64,000 bases of DNA from Paraburkholderia sp. CNPSo 3274 (GCF_024206475.1 NZ_JAMBPR010000009.1:1-64000), one strand, 5' to 3'. Shown: positions 17,449-26,791, numbered from the stretch's first letter. Notes: generated by a model not told the origin, from the letters alone. A program made the numbers and translations.

Positions 17449-18657
17449 TTGAAGATTGAACGGTTGCAGACGATCGTCACCTGCCCCGGCCGCAATTTCG
17501 TGACCGTGAAGATCGTGACCGACGAAGGCGTGTACGGTCTTGGCGACGCTACGCTCAACGGCCGCGAGCTGGCCGTGCGCTCGTACCTCGAAGATCACGT
17601 GTTTCCGTGCCTCGTGGGCCGCGATCCCCGCAATATCGAGGACATTTGGCAATACCTCTATCGTGGTGCGTACTGGCGGCGCGGCCCGGTCACGATGACG
17701 GCGATCGCCGCGATCGACATGGCGCTCTGGGATATCAAGGGCAAGCTTGCGAACATGCCGGTGTATCAGCTGCTAGGCGGCAAGAGCCGCGAAGGGCTGA
17801 TGGTCTACGGCCACGCAAACGGGCGCGACCACGAAGAAGCCATTGACGCGGTGCGCCAGCATGTGGAGGAGGGCTACCAGGCGATTCGCGTGCAGTCGGG
17901 CGTGCCCGGTCTCGACAAGGTGTATGGCGTGGGCAAGGTCAAGGGCGAGTACGAGCCCGCCCAGAAGGGGCTGCCGCCCGAAGAGCCGTGGGACACGGCG
18001 CTCTATCTGCGCCATACGCCCGAACTCTTTCGCAAGGTGCGCGAGGCCGTGGGCTTCGGCCCGCATCTGCTGCACGATGCGCACCACCGCCTCACGCCGA
18101 TCGAGGCCGCGCGCCTTGGCCGCGACCTGGAGCCGTATCGCCTCTTCTGGCTCGAGGACGCGACACCGGCGGAGAACCAGGAGAGTTTCCGCCTGATCCG
18201 CAGCCACACCAGTACGCCGCTCGCGGTGGGCGAGGTGTTCAACTCGATCTGGGACTGCAAGGACCTGATACGCGAACAGCTCATCGACTATATCCGCGCG
18301 ACCATCGTGCACGCGGGCGGCATTACGCATATGCGCCGCATTGCCGATTACGCGGCCATGTACCAGGTGCGCACGGGCTTTCATGGCGCCACCGATCTTT
18401 CGCCGGTCTGCATGGCCGCCGCCGTGAACTTCGGCCTGTGGGCGCCGAACTTCGGCATTCAGGAACTGATGCCGCACAACGCGCTCACGAATGCCGTGTT
18501 CCCGCATCAGTACCGCTTCGAGAACGGCTTCCTCGTGATGGACGACGCGCCGGGGCTCGGCGTGGACATCGACGAGACGCTGGCCGCGAAGTATCCCTAT
18601 GAACGCGCCTACCTGCCGGTCGCCCGTCTGCGCGATGGGTCGATGTGGAACTGGTAA
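17449..18657 (+). CDS. manD: D-mannonate dehydratase (ManD/RspA), enolase superfamily
   Basis: A 402-residue mandelate racemase-like enolase. Residues match ManD numbering: metal ligands D210, E236 and E262, acid/base Y159 and H212, plus H312 in [10 protein letters not shown]. It dehydrates D-mannonate to 2-keto-3-deoxygluconate. Position 314 is Ala; as I recall, Ala rather than Pro here marks the efficient D-mannonate dehydratases, which should be verified. It starts at TTG 17449, supported by GGAG about 8 bases upstream and the exact family N-terminus [18 protein letters not shown]. It follows the GntR gene by 19 bases and is translated ahead of rspB. Confidence 0.92.
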   Translation: MKIERLQTIVTCPGRNFVTVKIVTDEGVYGLGDATLNGRELAVRSYLEDHVFPCLVGRDPRNIEDIWQYLYRGAYWRRGPVTMTAIAAIDMALWDIKGKLANMPVYQLLGGKSREGLMVYGHANGRDHEEAIDAVRQHVEEGYQAIRVQSGVPGLDKVYGVGKVKGEYEPAQKGLPPEEPWDTALYLRHTPELFRKVREAVGFGPHLLHDAHHRLTPIEAARLGRDLEPYRLFWLEDATPAENQESFRLIRSHTSTPLAVGEVFNSIWDCKDLIREQLIDYIRATIVHAGGITHMRRIADYAAMYQVRTGFHGATDLSPVCMAAAVNFGLWAPNFGIQELMPHNALTNAVFPHQYRFENGFLVMDDAPGLGVDIDETLAAKYPYERAYLPVARLRDGSMWNW

Positions 18658-18692
18658 GCAAGCCTGATCAAATATACATGGAAGCGTCTGCT

Positions 18693-19721
18693 ATGTTGAG
18701 CGTCGTAGTCGATCGACCGAACAGCCTCGCCGTGCGCGAGATGCCCACGCCCACGCCCGCAGCGGGAGAAGTGCGCGTGCGGGTGCGTTATGCGGGCATC
18801 TGCGGCTCGGACCTGCACATCTATCGTGGGCACAATCCGTTCGTGTCGTATCCGCGCATCATTGGCCACGAGTTCGTGGGCCGCATCGAGTCCGTGGGCG
18901 AGGGTGTCGATGCCGCGCGCGTGGGCGAACTCGTGGCCGTCGATCCCGTCATTAGCTGCGGGCGTTGCCACGCATGCCAGATCGGGCGGCAGAACGTGTG
19001 CCGTAATCTCGTCGTGTTGGGCGTGCATCGCGACGGCGGTTTCAGCGAGTACGTGTGCGCGCCCGCGCGCAACGCGTACCGCATTCCCGAGCGTATCGCG
19101 CAATCGTGCGCGGCGATCGTGGAGCCGTTTGCGGTGGCGGCGAACGTCACGGCGCGCACCGGCGTGCTGGACAGCGACGTCGCGTTGATTTACGGCGCGG
19201 GCACCGTGGGGCTAACGATCCTGCAGGTGCTCAAGCGCGTGTACGGTGTGCGTGCGTTCATTACGGATCAGCTCGACGAGCGGCTCGAACTCGCACGCGA
19301 CTGCGGGGCGCAAGCCGACGAAACGATCAACACGCGCAACGAGCCGCTTGCCGACGCGCTGCGCGCGCGCGGCGTGGCAGACGGCCCAACGCTGATTTTC
19401 GACGCGGTGGGCCATCCGTCCATACTCGAAGAAGCGGTGCGGCTCGCGGCGCCTGCGGGACGCATCGGGCTGCTCGGCTTTTCGTCGACGCCTTCGGCCA
19501 TCGCGCAGCAGGAGCTGACGAAAAAGGAGCTCACGTTGTGCGCCTCGCGCCTGAACTGCGCGATGTTCCCGACCGTGATCGACTGGCTGGAGCGCGGGCT
19601 CGTCACGCCGGAATCGATCATCACGCACAAGGTGGATTTTCGCGAGGTGAGCAGCGCGTTTGAGCTGGCGGAGCACAATCCGCGCGAAACCTGCAAGGTG
19701 TTGCTCGACTTCGGCGCGTAA
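18693..19721 (+). CDS. rspB: Zinc-dependent MDR dehydrogenase, RspB-like (probable L-gulonate 5-dehydrogenase)
   Basis: A 342-residue zinc alcohol dehydrogenase. Catalytic zinc ligands are in GICGSDLHIYRGH and GHEFVGR; the structural zinc cysteines are in SCGRCHACQIGRQNVC; the NAD fold is IYGAGTVGLTILQVL. ManD/RspB pairs are known to act in L-gulonate breakdown, RspB oxidising L-gulonate to D-fructuronate, which a UxuB-type reductase turns into D-mannonate. All three activities are encoded here. ATG 18693 is preferred since GGAAG lies 8 bases upstream; 18678 is possible. Sorbitol- or idonate-type substrates are alternatives. Confidence 0.85.
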   Translation: MLSVVVDRPNSLAVREMPTPTPAAGEVRVRVRYAGICGSDLHIYRGHNPFVSYPRIIGHEFVGRIESVGEGVDAARVGELVAVDPVISCGRCHACQIGRQNVCRNLVVLGVHRDGGFSEYVCAPARNAYRIPERIAQSCAAIVEPFAVAANVTARTGVLDSDVALIYGAGTVGLTILQVLKRVYGVRAFITDQLDERLELARDCGAQADETINTRNEPLADALRARGVADGPTLIFDAVGHPSILEEAVRLAAPAGRIGLLGFSSTPSAIAQQELTKKELTLCASRLNCAMFPTVIDWLERGLVTPESIITHKVDFREVSSAFELAEHNPRETCKVLLDFGA

Positions 19722-19757
19722 AATACGGGGCATTCGTGCAACAGAATTTCATCGCGT

Positions 19758-20255
19758 ATGCTCCCCCGAATACTCGTTAGCGCTTGCCTGCTTGGCCGCC
19801 CGGTTCGATACGACGGCTCGGCGAAAACCGTTGCGCATGCACTGATCGAGCAGTGGCAGCGTGAGGGACGACTCGTGCCCGTTTGCCCGGAAGTCGCAGG
19901 CGGGTTCGGCGTGCCGAGGCCGCCTGCAGAGATCGCAAACGCCGCTTCGGGCGGCGCTGTGCTGGCAGGGATCGTAAAGGTGATCGATGCGCGCGGCGAG
20001 GATGTCTCGGCGCATTTCATCGAAGGCGCACGCGTCGCGCTCGAACTGGCGCTTGCGCACGACTGCCGCTACGCGTTGCTGACCGATGGCAGCCCTTCGT
20101 GCGGCAGCCGGGCCATTTACGACGGCAGCTTCGCGGGCCGCAAACACGCGGGCGCAGGTGTGACGACTGCATTGCTGCGTCAGCACGGCATCGAAATTTT
20201 CGCGGAAACGGAAATCGAAGCGCTCCACGCGCGACTCACGCAGGCAAGTGCGTAA
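19758..20255 (+). CDS. DUF523 family protein
   Basis: A 165-residue protein of the DUF523 family (PF04463). Motifs visible are ILVSACLLGRPVRYDG at the N-terminus, LVPVCPEVAGGFGVPRPPAE, and the Cys/Ser motif LLTDGSPSCGSRAIYDG; the three cysteines are conserved and could bind an Fe-S cluster or act catalytically. Function is not established. It begins 36 bases after rspB, so partial read-through from that operon is possible, but it is not known to belong to hexuronate catabolism. Confidence 0.85.
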   Translation: MLPRILVSACLLGRPVRYDGSAKTVAHALIEQWQREGRLVPVCPEVAGGFGVPRPPAEIANAASGGAVLAGIVKVIDARGEDVSAHFIEGARVALELALAHDCRYALLTDGSPSCGSRAIYDGSFAGRKHAGAGVTTALLRQHGIEIFAETEIEALHARLTQASA

Positions 20256-20294
20256 CATGATAACCACGACGATAGCCGCGACGATACCACGCAA

Positions 20295-21173
20295 TCAAGC
20301 ATCCTCACCGCTACCGGCTTCCTTCACGATCCATTGATTGAAAGCGCGCATGGCGGGCGTCGCAGTTTTCCCCTTTTGTGACGTGAGCCAGTAGCTGCCC
20401 GCCTGCACCTCGATATCGAAGGGCCGCACGAGCCTGCCCGCCGCGAGATCGCGCTCGAACATCGAAACCGGAGCGAGCGCGATGCCCGCGCCCTGCATCG
20501 CCGCTTCCACCATGAGCCGCGACGAATCGAATACTGGCCCGCGCACGGGGCGCGGCGCGAGCCCGGCGGCTTCGAACCAGAGCGTCCAGTCGTCGGCGCG
20601 ATACGAGCGCAGCAGTTTTTCGTTGGCGAGATCGGCGGGGCGATGCAGACGTTGAGCGATATCGGGCGTGCAGAGCGCGGCGAGCGGCGCGTCGAACAGC
20701 TTCGCGGCGCGCGAACCCGGCCAGGTGCCGTCGCCGAACCGAATGGCGAAGTCGAGACCTTCGCCCGCGAGATCGACGAGATTGTTATTCGTCATGATGC
20801 GCAGCTCGACGAACGGATGCGCGTCGTGAAACGACTTCAGGCGCGGCATCAACCATCCCACCGCGAAGGTCCCCACGGCCCCCACGGTCAGTACCTCGTG
20901 AAAGTGGCCGCCCTCGAACTGACGCAACACGGCTTCGATGCGGTCGAATGCGTCGGTGAGCACGGGGCGCAGCGCGAGACCTTCGTCTGTGATCGCAAGG
21001 CCGCGCGGCAGGCGTTTGAAGAGCGTTGCGCCAAGCCGCTCCTCGAGCGTGCGGACCTGCTGGCTCACGGCCGCCTGGGTGACGTTCAACTCGCTCGCCG
21101 CGCGCGTAAAGCTTAAGTGCCGCGCCGACGATTCGAACGCGCGCAAGGCATTGAGGGGCAGATACGTTCGCAT
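20295..21173 (-). CDS. LysR-family regulator of the GcvA/AmpR type
   Basis: A 292-residue LysR regulator beginning MRTYLPLNALRAFESSARHL with HTH LSFTRAASELNVTQAAVSQQ, the pattern shared by GcvA, AmpR and Burkholderia PenR. It is divergent from the class A beta-lactamase at 21271 with a gap of under 100 bases, the classic arrangement for inducible beta-lactamase control by cell-wall fragments. Whether it truly responds to muropeptides is inferred from arrangement and family. Confidence 0.88.
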   Translation of the reverse strand: MRTYLPLNALRAFESSARHLSFTRAASELNVTQAAVSQQVRTLEERLGATLFKRLPRGLAITDEGLALRPVLTDAFDRIEAVLRQFEGGHFHEVLTVGAVGTFAVGWLMPRLKSFHDAHPFVELRIMTNNNLVDLAGEGLDFAIRFGDGTWPGSRAAKLFDAPLAALCTPDIAQRLHRPADLANEKLLRSYRADDWTLWFEAAGLAPRPVRGPVFDSSRLMVEAAMQGAGIALAPVSMFERDLAAGRLVRPFDIEVQAGSYWLTSQKGKTATPAMRAFNQWIVKEAGSGEDA

Positions 21174-21270
21174 GATCGAGCCATAAGTTTTTCTGGGGCA
21201 AGACGCAATTTATCATCGTTTGTCATCTCGCGGAGAACACGCGATAGTTGCGACTCTTCAGGGAGAGGCC

Positions 21271-22176
21271 ATGATCACGCGACGTAGATTCACGATGACG
21301 ATGTTAGGCAGTGCGATAGCTGGCGTTGCATCTCAGGCATTCGGCGCAACGGTGGAACAGGCGCCGGAAGCGGGCGCGGCGCTCGCTGGCACGCTGGAAA
21401 AGCAGCTCGCCGCCATCGAGGCGCAGGTAGGCGGACGGCTCGGCGTGGCGATGCTCGATACGGCGAACGGACACGTGCGCGGCTGGCGCATGCACGAGCG
21501 CTTTCCGATGTGCAGCACATTCAAGGTGTTGCTCGCATCGGCCGTGTTGACGCGCAAGGATTACGGCAAGGAAGACCTCGCGCGCAAGATCGTGTATTCG
21601 CCCGCGCAAGTCGTGTCGTATTCGCCCGTGAGCGGACCGCGCGCAGGCGGCGAGGGCATGACGGTCGCCGAGCTGTGCGCAGCCGCGCTCACGCGCAGCG
21701 ACAACACGGCGGCCAACCTGCTGCTGGAAAGCATTGGCGGCCCTTCGGCGATTACGGCCTTCGCGCGCAGCATTGGAGACCCGGTTACGCGCCTCGACCG
21801 CAACGAGACCACGCTCAACGAAGCGATACCAGGCGACCCGCGCGATACGACCACACCTGCCGCCATGGTCGCGAACCTGCGCGAATTGCTGCTGGGCGAG
21901 CGTCTTTCCGCGGCATCGCGCGAGCAGCTCATTGCATGGCTCGTCGCCAACAAGACTGGCGACGCGCGTTTGCGCGCGGGCTTGCCGAAGGACTGGCGCG
22001 TGGGCGACAAGACCGGCACGGGCGACCAGGGCACGGCGAACGATGTGGCAATTGTTTGGCCCACCGGGCGCGCGCCGATCCTCGTCACGACGTATCTTAC
22101 GGGCGCCACGCACGCGAGTTCAGCGCAGCGCGATGCGGCGATCGCGCAGGTCGGAGTATGGGTGGCGAGTGTCTAA
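21271..22176 (+). CDS. bla: Class A beta-lactamase with twin-arginine signal
   Basis: A 301-residue class A serine beta-lactamase that hydrolyses beta-lactams in the periplasm. All catalytic motifs are intact: S82-T-F-K85 preceded by Cys81 (Ambler Cys69, as in Burkholderia Pen enzymes), S143-D-N145, E179-x-x-L-N183 (Ambler Glu166) and K247-T-G249. The N-terminus MITRRRFTMTMLGSAIAG has a Tat-like RRRF motif and AFGA cleavage region. Start 21271 puts this signal at the N-terminus; the longer frame from 21220 does not. Its divergent LysR neighbour implies inducibility. Confidence 0.93.
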   Translation: MITRRRFTMTMLGSAIAGVASQAFGATVEQAPEAGAALAGTLEKQLAAIEAQVGGRLGVAMLDTANGHVRGWRMHERFPMCSTFKVLLASAVLTRKDYGKEDLARKIVYSPAQVVSYSPVSGPRAGGEGMTVAELCAAALTRSDNTAANLLLESIGGPSAITAFARSIGDPVTRLDRNETTLNEAIPGDPRDTTTPAAMVANLRELLLGERLSAASREQLIAWLVANKTGDARLRAGLPKDWRVGDKTGTGDQGTANDVAIVWPTGRAPILVTTYLTGATHASSAQRDAAIAQVGVWVASV

Positions 22177-22342
22177 CGAAATTGATACGGTATCCTGATC
22201 GTATGGGGGAAAATCGTATGAGAACAGACCGATCGTTCGCTCTCCGTGCGCTTTCCTTACGCGTTGTTATATTTGCAACATCGACTTAATTTTTTGGCGT
22301 CGATGTCGTCAATACAGATGACCTCTCACTACGGCGTCCCCC

Positions 22343-24076
22343 ATGTCATTCCTTACCAGAATCAAAATCGGCCCGCGTCTCGGCGCGGGCTTTGCCATTG
22401 TGTTGCTCCTGCTCGGCGCAGTGGGCGGGATCGGGCTCCTTCAGGCGTCGCGCATATTCGACGGCACGGAGGAAATCGGCACGAACTGGCTGCCCAGCGT
22501 CGAGACGCTCGGCAATATGCGCAATCAAGCGCAGGACGTGCGTCGCACGTCGCTGCGCATGCTGATCGCCAGCGACGCCAGCGAGAAGGTCTCGCTGCAC
22601 GACCGTCATGCCCAGATGATCAGCCAGTTCGGCACCATGCTGGACAACTACTCGAAGCTGGTCTCCTCGGCCGAGGAGCGCCGCTTGTTCGATTCGATCG
22701 GCACGGCCTGGTCGCACTACGTGGACGACGACAAGAAAGTCGAGGCGCTCGCCAATTCGGCTGACGGAGGCTCGGCCGATGCGCGCGCAGCGATTTCGAC
22801 CGCGTCCGCGCAATCGTTTCAATCGGTCATGGATGTCATCAACCAGGACGTGACCCTCAATCACAATGGCTCGACCGCCGAAGTCGCCACGGCGAAGGCG
22901 GCGTACCACAGCGCGGTCGCCTGGACCATCGCGCTGATCGTGATCGCCATCGGCTTTGGTGCGACGATTGCGCTCTTCATCACGCGTTCGATCACGGGCC
23001 CGATCGCTCGGGCCGTGGACGTGGCCGAAACAGTGGCGCGCGGCGATCTGACCGCACGCATCGATGTGGACGGCACCGACGAGGCGGCCCAGTTGCTCGG
23101 CGCGCTGCGTCACATGAACGAGCGGCTTGTCGACCTGGTGGGCCGCGTGCGCACGGGCAGCGAAGGCATTGCGACGGCTTCTGCGCAGATTGCGGCGGGC
23201 AACACCGATCTGAGCCAGCGCACCGAAGAGCAGGCCGCTTCGCTCGAAGAAACGGCGGCGAGCATGGAAGAGCTCACGGCGACTGTCAAGCAGAACGCCG
23301 ATAACGCGACCCAGGGCAACACGCTGGCGGGTCAGGCTTCGCAAACGGCCACGCGCGGGGGCGAAGTGGTGGGGCGCGTGGTCGATACGATGCGCGATAT
23401 CGCGAACAGCTCCGAGCAGGTCGCGCAGATCATCTCGGTGATCGAGGGCATCGCATTCCAGACCAACATCCTGGCGCTCAACGCGGCGGTGGAAGCGGCG
23501 CGTGCAGGCGAGCAGGGCCGCGGCTTCGCGGTCGTGGCCGGCGAAGTGCGCACGCTCGCGCAGCGCAGCGCGACGGCGGCGCGCGAGATCAAGGAACTCA
23601 TCAGCATATCGGTCGAGCGCGTGAACAACGGCACGGCGCTCGTGGACGACGCAGGCCGCACGATGGGCGAGATCGTGCAATCGGTCAAGCGCGTTGCCGA
23701 TCTGATGAACGAGATTTCGGCGGCCTCAGGCGAGCAGCGCACCGGCATCGAGCAGGTCAACCAGGCGGTCACGCAGATGGACGAGGTCACGCAGCAGAAC
23801 GCGGCGCTCGTCGAAGAAGCGTCGGCGGCGACGCAGTCGATGTCCTCGCAGGCAGCGGCGTTGCGCGAGCTCGTATCGGTGTTCAATATCGGTTCTGCGG
23901 GGCGCGCGGCAACGACGAGCATCGCGCCGATGACGAAGGTCGTTGCGAGCGCAACGGTCAAGCGTCCCGCACCTTCGAGGCTCGCGCCCGTGCGTGCCCC
24001 CGCTGCTCCCGCTCCGAAGCCGGATCGCCGTGAACCGGCAACGGCCACGTCCGATGACGACTGGCAGACCTTCTGA
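22343..24076 (+). CDS. Methyl-accepting chemotaxis protein
   Basis: A 577-residue chemoreceptor. Transmembrane helix 1 is about residues 11-33, a roughly 155-residue four-helix-bundle periplasmic domain follows, then TM2 (AVAWTIALIVIAIGFGATIALFI region, about 190-212), a HAMP domain, and the coiled signalling domain with the invariant hairpin EGIAFQTNILALNAAVEAARAG. The C-terminus is a Pro/Ala-rich linker ending in DDDWQTF, matching the xWxxF pentapeptide that tethers CheR/CheB. No chemotaxis genes are adjacent, so it feeds a pathway encoded elsewhere. Confidence 0.93.
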   Translation: MSFLTRIKIGPRLGAGFAIVLLLLGAVGGIGLLQASRIFDGTEEIGTNWLPSVETLGNMRNQAQDVRRTSLRMLIASDASEKVSLHDRHAQMISQFGTMLDNYSKLVSSAEERRLFDSIGTAWSHYVDDDKKVEALANSADGGSADARAAISTASAQSFQSVMDVINQDVTLNHNGSTAEVATAKAAYHSAVAWTIALIVIAIGFGATIALFITRSITGPIARAVDVAETVARGDLTARIDVDGTDEAAQLLGALRHMNERLVDLVGRVRTGSEGIATASAQIAAGNTDLSQRTEEQAASLEETAASMEELTATVKQNADNATQGNTLAGQASQTATRGGEVVGRVVDTMRDIANSSEQVAQIISVIEGIAFQTNILALNAAVEAARAGEQGRGFAVVAGEVRTLAQRSATAAREIKELISISVERVNNGTALVDDAGRTMGEIVQSVKRVADLMNEISAASGEQRTGIEQVNQAVTQMDEVTQQNAALVEEASAATQSMSSQAAALRELVSVFNIGSAGRAATTSIAPMTKVVASATVKRPAPSRLAPVRAPAAPAPKPDRREPATATSDDDWQTF

Positions 24077-24112
24077 TGGTCTTCTGAGGTAGCGCGCTTA
24101 AAGCGCACTTCA

Positions 24113-24144
24113 AACGCCCCGGTCAGCAGCACAACCGGGGCGTT
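24113..24144 (+). terminator. Hairpin terminator after the chemoreceptor gene
   Basis: AACGCCCCGGT (24113-24123) pairs with ACCGGGGCGTT (24134-24144), an 11-bp stem with a 10-base loop, followed by GGTATTTTG. This is a plausible intrinsic terminator 37 bases after the chemoreceptor stop. Confidence 0.65.
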
Positions 24145-24252
24145 GGTATTTTGATGCGGAAAGCGGGCGGTGATCCGCGTCGTGACGCGCTTACATCGGT
24201 CATACATCGTTGTTGCATTTCCCCGACAGGTAGCAAGTCTATCTTATGAAAT

Positions 24253-24271
24253 AAAAATAATTCGCATTATC
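24253..24271. promoter_or_regulatory. Candidate Fur box upstream of the TonB receptor
   Basis: The AT-rich 19-mer ending in CGCATTATC matches 13 of 19 positions of the Fur consensus and lies 82 bases before the receptor start, in a GC-rich context where such sequence is rare. It suggests iron-repressed expression. Confidence 0.55.
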
Positions 24272-24352
24272 ATCTCGGCTCTTTCGCTGAACGGGGCCAG
24301 ATGGCAGCGCGGCCCGGACAGCGCTGGTTGAACGCAAAGAAGAAGGGAACGT

Positions 24353-26572
24353 ATGGCTTCGGGGAAGCGCGCGTCGCACACGCGTATGTCGCAGACACGC
24401 ATTTCGCGCACGCGCACGCAACAATGGCGCAGGATCTGCGCACACGCGATCATCAATTCCGCGCTGGCAGCGGGCCTCGCCGGCATCGCACACGCGGCGC
24501 ACGCAGCAGACGAGGCCGACGCGGCGAGCGCAGCTGCAACCCCAACCGCACCGGCCGACCGAGCCACTCAGCTCGCGCCCGTCAAGATCACGAGCGGCAC
24601 GGCCCAGGGCTACGCGCCGCAAACCGTCGAGACGGGTCAATACCGCGGCATGGATGCGCTCGACGTGCCGGCCACGGTGAACGTCGTCACGCGCTCGGTC
24701 ATGGACGCCCAGGGCGACACCGGCCTCTACGACGCGCTGCGCAACGTCGCGGGCGTGACGCGCCAGCAGCTCAACGGACTCGCGTACGACAACCTCTCGG
24801 TGCGCGGCATCCCGCTCGACAATCGCTCGAGCTTCTACCTCGACGGCCTGCTTCCCATCGACAACAACATCTGGATGCCGATGGAGAACAAGGAGCGCGT
24901 GGAAGTGCTCAAGGGGGCGTCCGCGCTGTACTACGGCTTCGGTGCGCCGGCAGGCATTGTCAACATGGTGATGAAGCGCGCGGGCAGCGAGCCCGTCACG
25001 AGCATTTCGGTGCTCGGCGACTCGAACGGATCGATCGGCGCCGCCGCCGACATCGCGCGCCGCTTCGGCCCGAGCGACCAGTTCGGCATCCGCGTGAACG
25101 CGATGGACGAGCACGTCGAAACGCCCATTGAAGGCGATCGCGGCTACCGCAAGTTCGCGAGCGCCGCGCTCGACTGGCGCGTGAACGACAAGCTCAAGCT
25201 GCAATACGATCTCGAGCACATCGAAACGCGCGTGGTCGAGCAGGCTGGCATCGCGCCGCTTGCCGCCGTGAACGGCAAAATCACGCTGCCCGCCATGCCC
25301 GACCCCTCGAAGCTGCTCGTGCCGAACGACAGGCCGACCACAGCGAGCGCGACGTCGCAGCTCGTGCGTGCCGACTATGCGTTCAACGACCACTGGAGCG
25401 CGATGCTCTCGCTCGGCCAGTCGATCACGCGGCGCGACCGCTGGGCCTGGGTGTTCCAGAAGTACAACGTCGCGACCGGCGCGGGCACGCTGCAAGGCAG
25501 CCAGCAATATGGGCAGATGTACGAGAACAAGAACGTGCGCCTCGAAGTGAACGGCGACTTCAGGACCGGACCGTTCATGCATACGGTCACGACGGGTGTC
25601 GTGCAGAACTGGCTGTTTCAGCCGGACTTCACGACGTACACGTATACGGCGGCGCAAAACCTCTACGATCCCATCGACATCACGACGCTCAAGCAAAGCG
25701 GCAGCGCGCGGCAGTTCTACGCGCAGCACGTGCGCAACAGCGGCATCTATTTGTTCGACCAGATCGACATCACGCCGCGCTTGCAGGTCGTGGCCGGCGT
25801 GCGCCGCTCGGAGTACATGACCTCGCAGGCCGGTACGCCGAACTCCGATATCAACCACACGTCGCCCTCGGGCAGCATTACCTACCGCATCACACCGCAG
25901 ACGAGCGTCTACGCGAGCTACGTTGAAGCGCTCGAATCGGCGGGCAGCGCGCCGGCTACGGCCGTCAACGCGAACCAGATCCTGCCCGCGGCGGTGAGCC
26001 GGCAGCAGGAAGTGGGCGTGCGCACGCGCCTCGCCGGCAACACGCTCGTATCGCTTGCGCTCTTCAACCTCAAACAGGCCAGCGCCGAAACGAATGCCGA
26101 CAACGTCTATGTGGTGGACGGCAACGCGCGTTATCGCGGCGTGGAGTTTTCGGTGCAGGGCGATGTGACGAAGGACGTTTCACTCACGGCATCGGCCGTT
26201 TATCTCGACGCGAAGCAGATCGATTCTTCCGACCCGACGCTCGTCGGCAAGACGCCGGAGAATACCCCCCACGTCACGGCGAGCCTGTTTGCCGAATATC
26301 GCGTGCCGGTGCTTGCGGGTCTTTCGGTGAATGGCGGCATCTATTACGTGGGGCCGCGCCAGGTGAACAACGCGAACCAGGCGCAGATCGGCGGCTACAC
26401 GCTGTTGACCGCTGGCGTGCGCTATGCCACGCGCGTGTACGGCAAACGCGTTTCGGTGCAGGCGAATCTGGAAAATGCGGCCAAGCGGCGCTACTGGAGT
26501 GCGGCGGGGTCGAATCAGCTGGGCGTGGGACTTGGACGCACGCTGGAATTGACTTCAACGCTGGAGTTTTAA
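24353..26572 (+). CDS. TonB-dependent siderophore receptor
   Basis: A 739-residue outer-membrane receptor. A long basic N-terminal stretch leads into a signal peptide (SALAAGLAGIAHAAHAA), then the plug domain with DVPATVNVVTRSVMDAQG and NLSVRGIPLDN, and a 22-strand barrel ending in LGRTLELTSTLEF with the terminal Phe typical of BAM substrates. The layout is that of the FhuE/FpvA-type ferric-siderophore receptors. No siderophore synthesis or ABC genes are adjacent, so it probably scavenges xenosiderophores. A candidate Fur box upstream supports iron control. Confidence 0.9.
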   Translation: MASGKRASHTRMSQTRISRTRTQQWRRICAHAIINSALAAGLAGIAHAAHAADEADAASAAATPTAPADRATQLAPVKITSGTAQGYAPQTVETGQYRGMDALDVPATVNVVTRSVMDAQGDTGLYDALRNVAGVTRQQLNGLAYDNLSVRGIPLDNRSSFYLDGLLPIDNNIWMPMENKERVEVLKGASALYYGFGAPAGIVNMVMKRAGSEPVTSISVLGDSNGSIGAAADIARRFGPSDQFGIRVNAMDEHVETPIEGDRGYRKFASAALDWRVNDKLKLQYDLEHIETRVVEQAGIAPLAAVNGKITLPAMPDPSKLLVPNDRPTTASATSQLVRADYAFNDHWSAMLSLGQSITRRDRWAWVFQKYNVATGAGTLQGSQQYGQMYENKNVRLEVNGDFRTGPFMHTVTTGVVQNWLFQPDFTTYTYTAAQNLYDPIDITTLKQSGSARQFYAQHVRNSGIYLFDQIDITPRLQVVAGVRRSEYMTSQAGTPNSDINHTSPSGSITYRITPQTSVYASYVEALESAGSAPATAVNANQILPAAVSRQQEVGVRTRLAGNTLVSLALFNLKQASAETNADNVYVVDGNARYRGVEFSVQGDVTKDVSLTASAVYLDAKQIDSSDPTLVGKTPENTPHVTASLFAEYRVPVLAGLSVNGGIYYVGPRQVNNANQAQIGGYTLLTAGVRYATRVYGKRVSVQANLENAAKRRYWSAAGSNQLGVGLGRTLELTSTLEF

Positions 26573-26611
26573 GCGTTGGCGCGGGGCCTTAAAAAATCTT
26601 CGCGCAGGGCC

Positions 26612-26640
26612 TTCAAAAATGCGCGACGAGTCGATACAAT
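26612..26640 (+). promoter_or_regulatory. Sigma-70 promoter of tRNA-Leu
   Basis: TTCAAA (26612-26617) and TACAAT (26635-26640) are separated by exactly 17 bases and lie about 65 bases before the tRNA, fitting a sigma-70 promoter for a short tRNA transcript. Confidence 0.6.
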
Positions 26641-26706
26641 GGCGACCCTTCGAGCCCAAGAGGCGAGAGTGGACGGGATCTAACGAGTCCCGGGTTGTAT
26701 TGGAAT

Positions 26707-26791
26707 GCCGACGTGGTGAAATTGGTAGACACGCTATCTTGAGGGGGTAGTGGCGAAAGCTGTGCGAGTTCGAGTCTCGCCGTCGGCACCA
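26707..26791 (+). tRNA. tRNA-Leu (anticodon GAG)
   Basis: The acceptor stem pairs GCCGACG (26707-26713) with CGTCGGC (26781-26787), with discriminator A and an encoded CCA to 26791. The anticodon stem CTATC/GGTAG encloses the loop TTGAGGG, so the anticodon is GAG, reading CUC and CUU leucine codons. A long variable arm (class II tRNA) and the T-loop GTTCGAGTC are present. Confidence 0.95.

Noticed and set aside
22346..23680. Long minus-strand frame opposite the chemoreceptor gene
   Set aside because: His/Arg/Ala-biased shadow; the plus-strand product has all the chemoreceptor motifs.
24239..25858. Open frame of 539 codons on the minus strand inside the TonB receptor gene
   Set aside because: It is antisense to a well-supported gene, His/Arg/Val-rich as expected of a GC-driven shadow, and has no recognisable domain.
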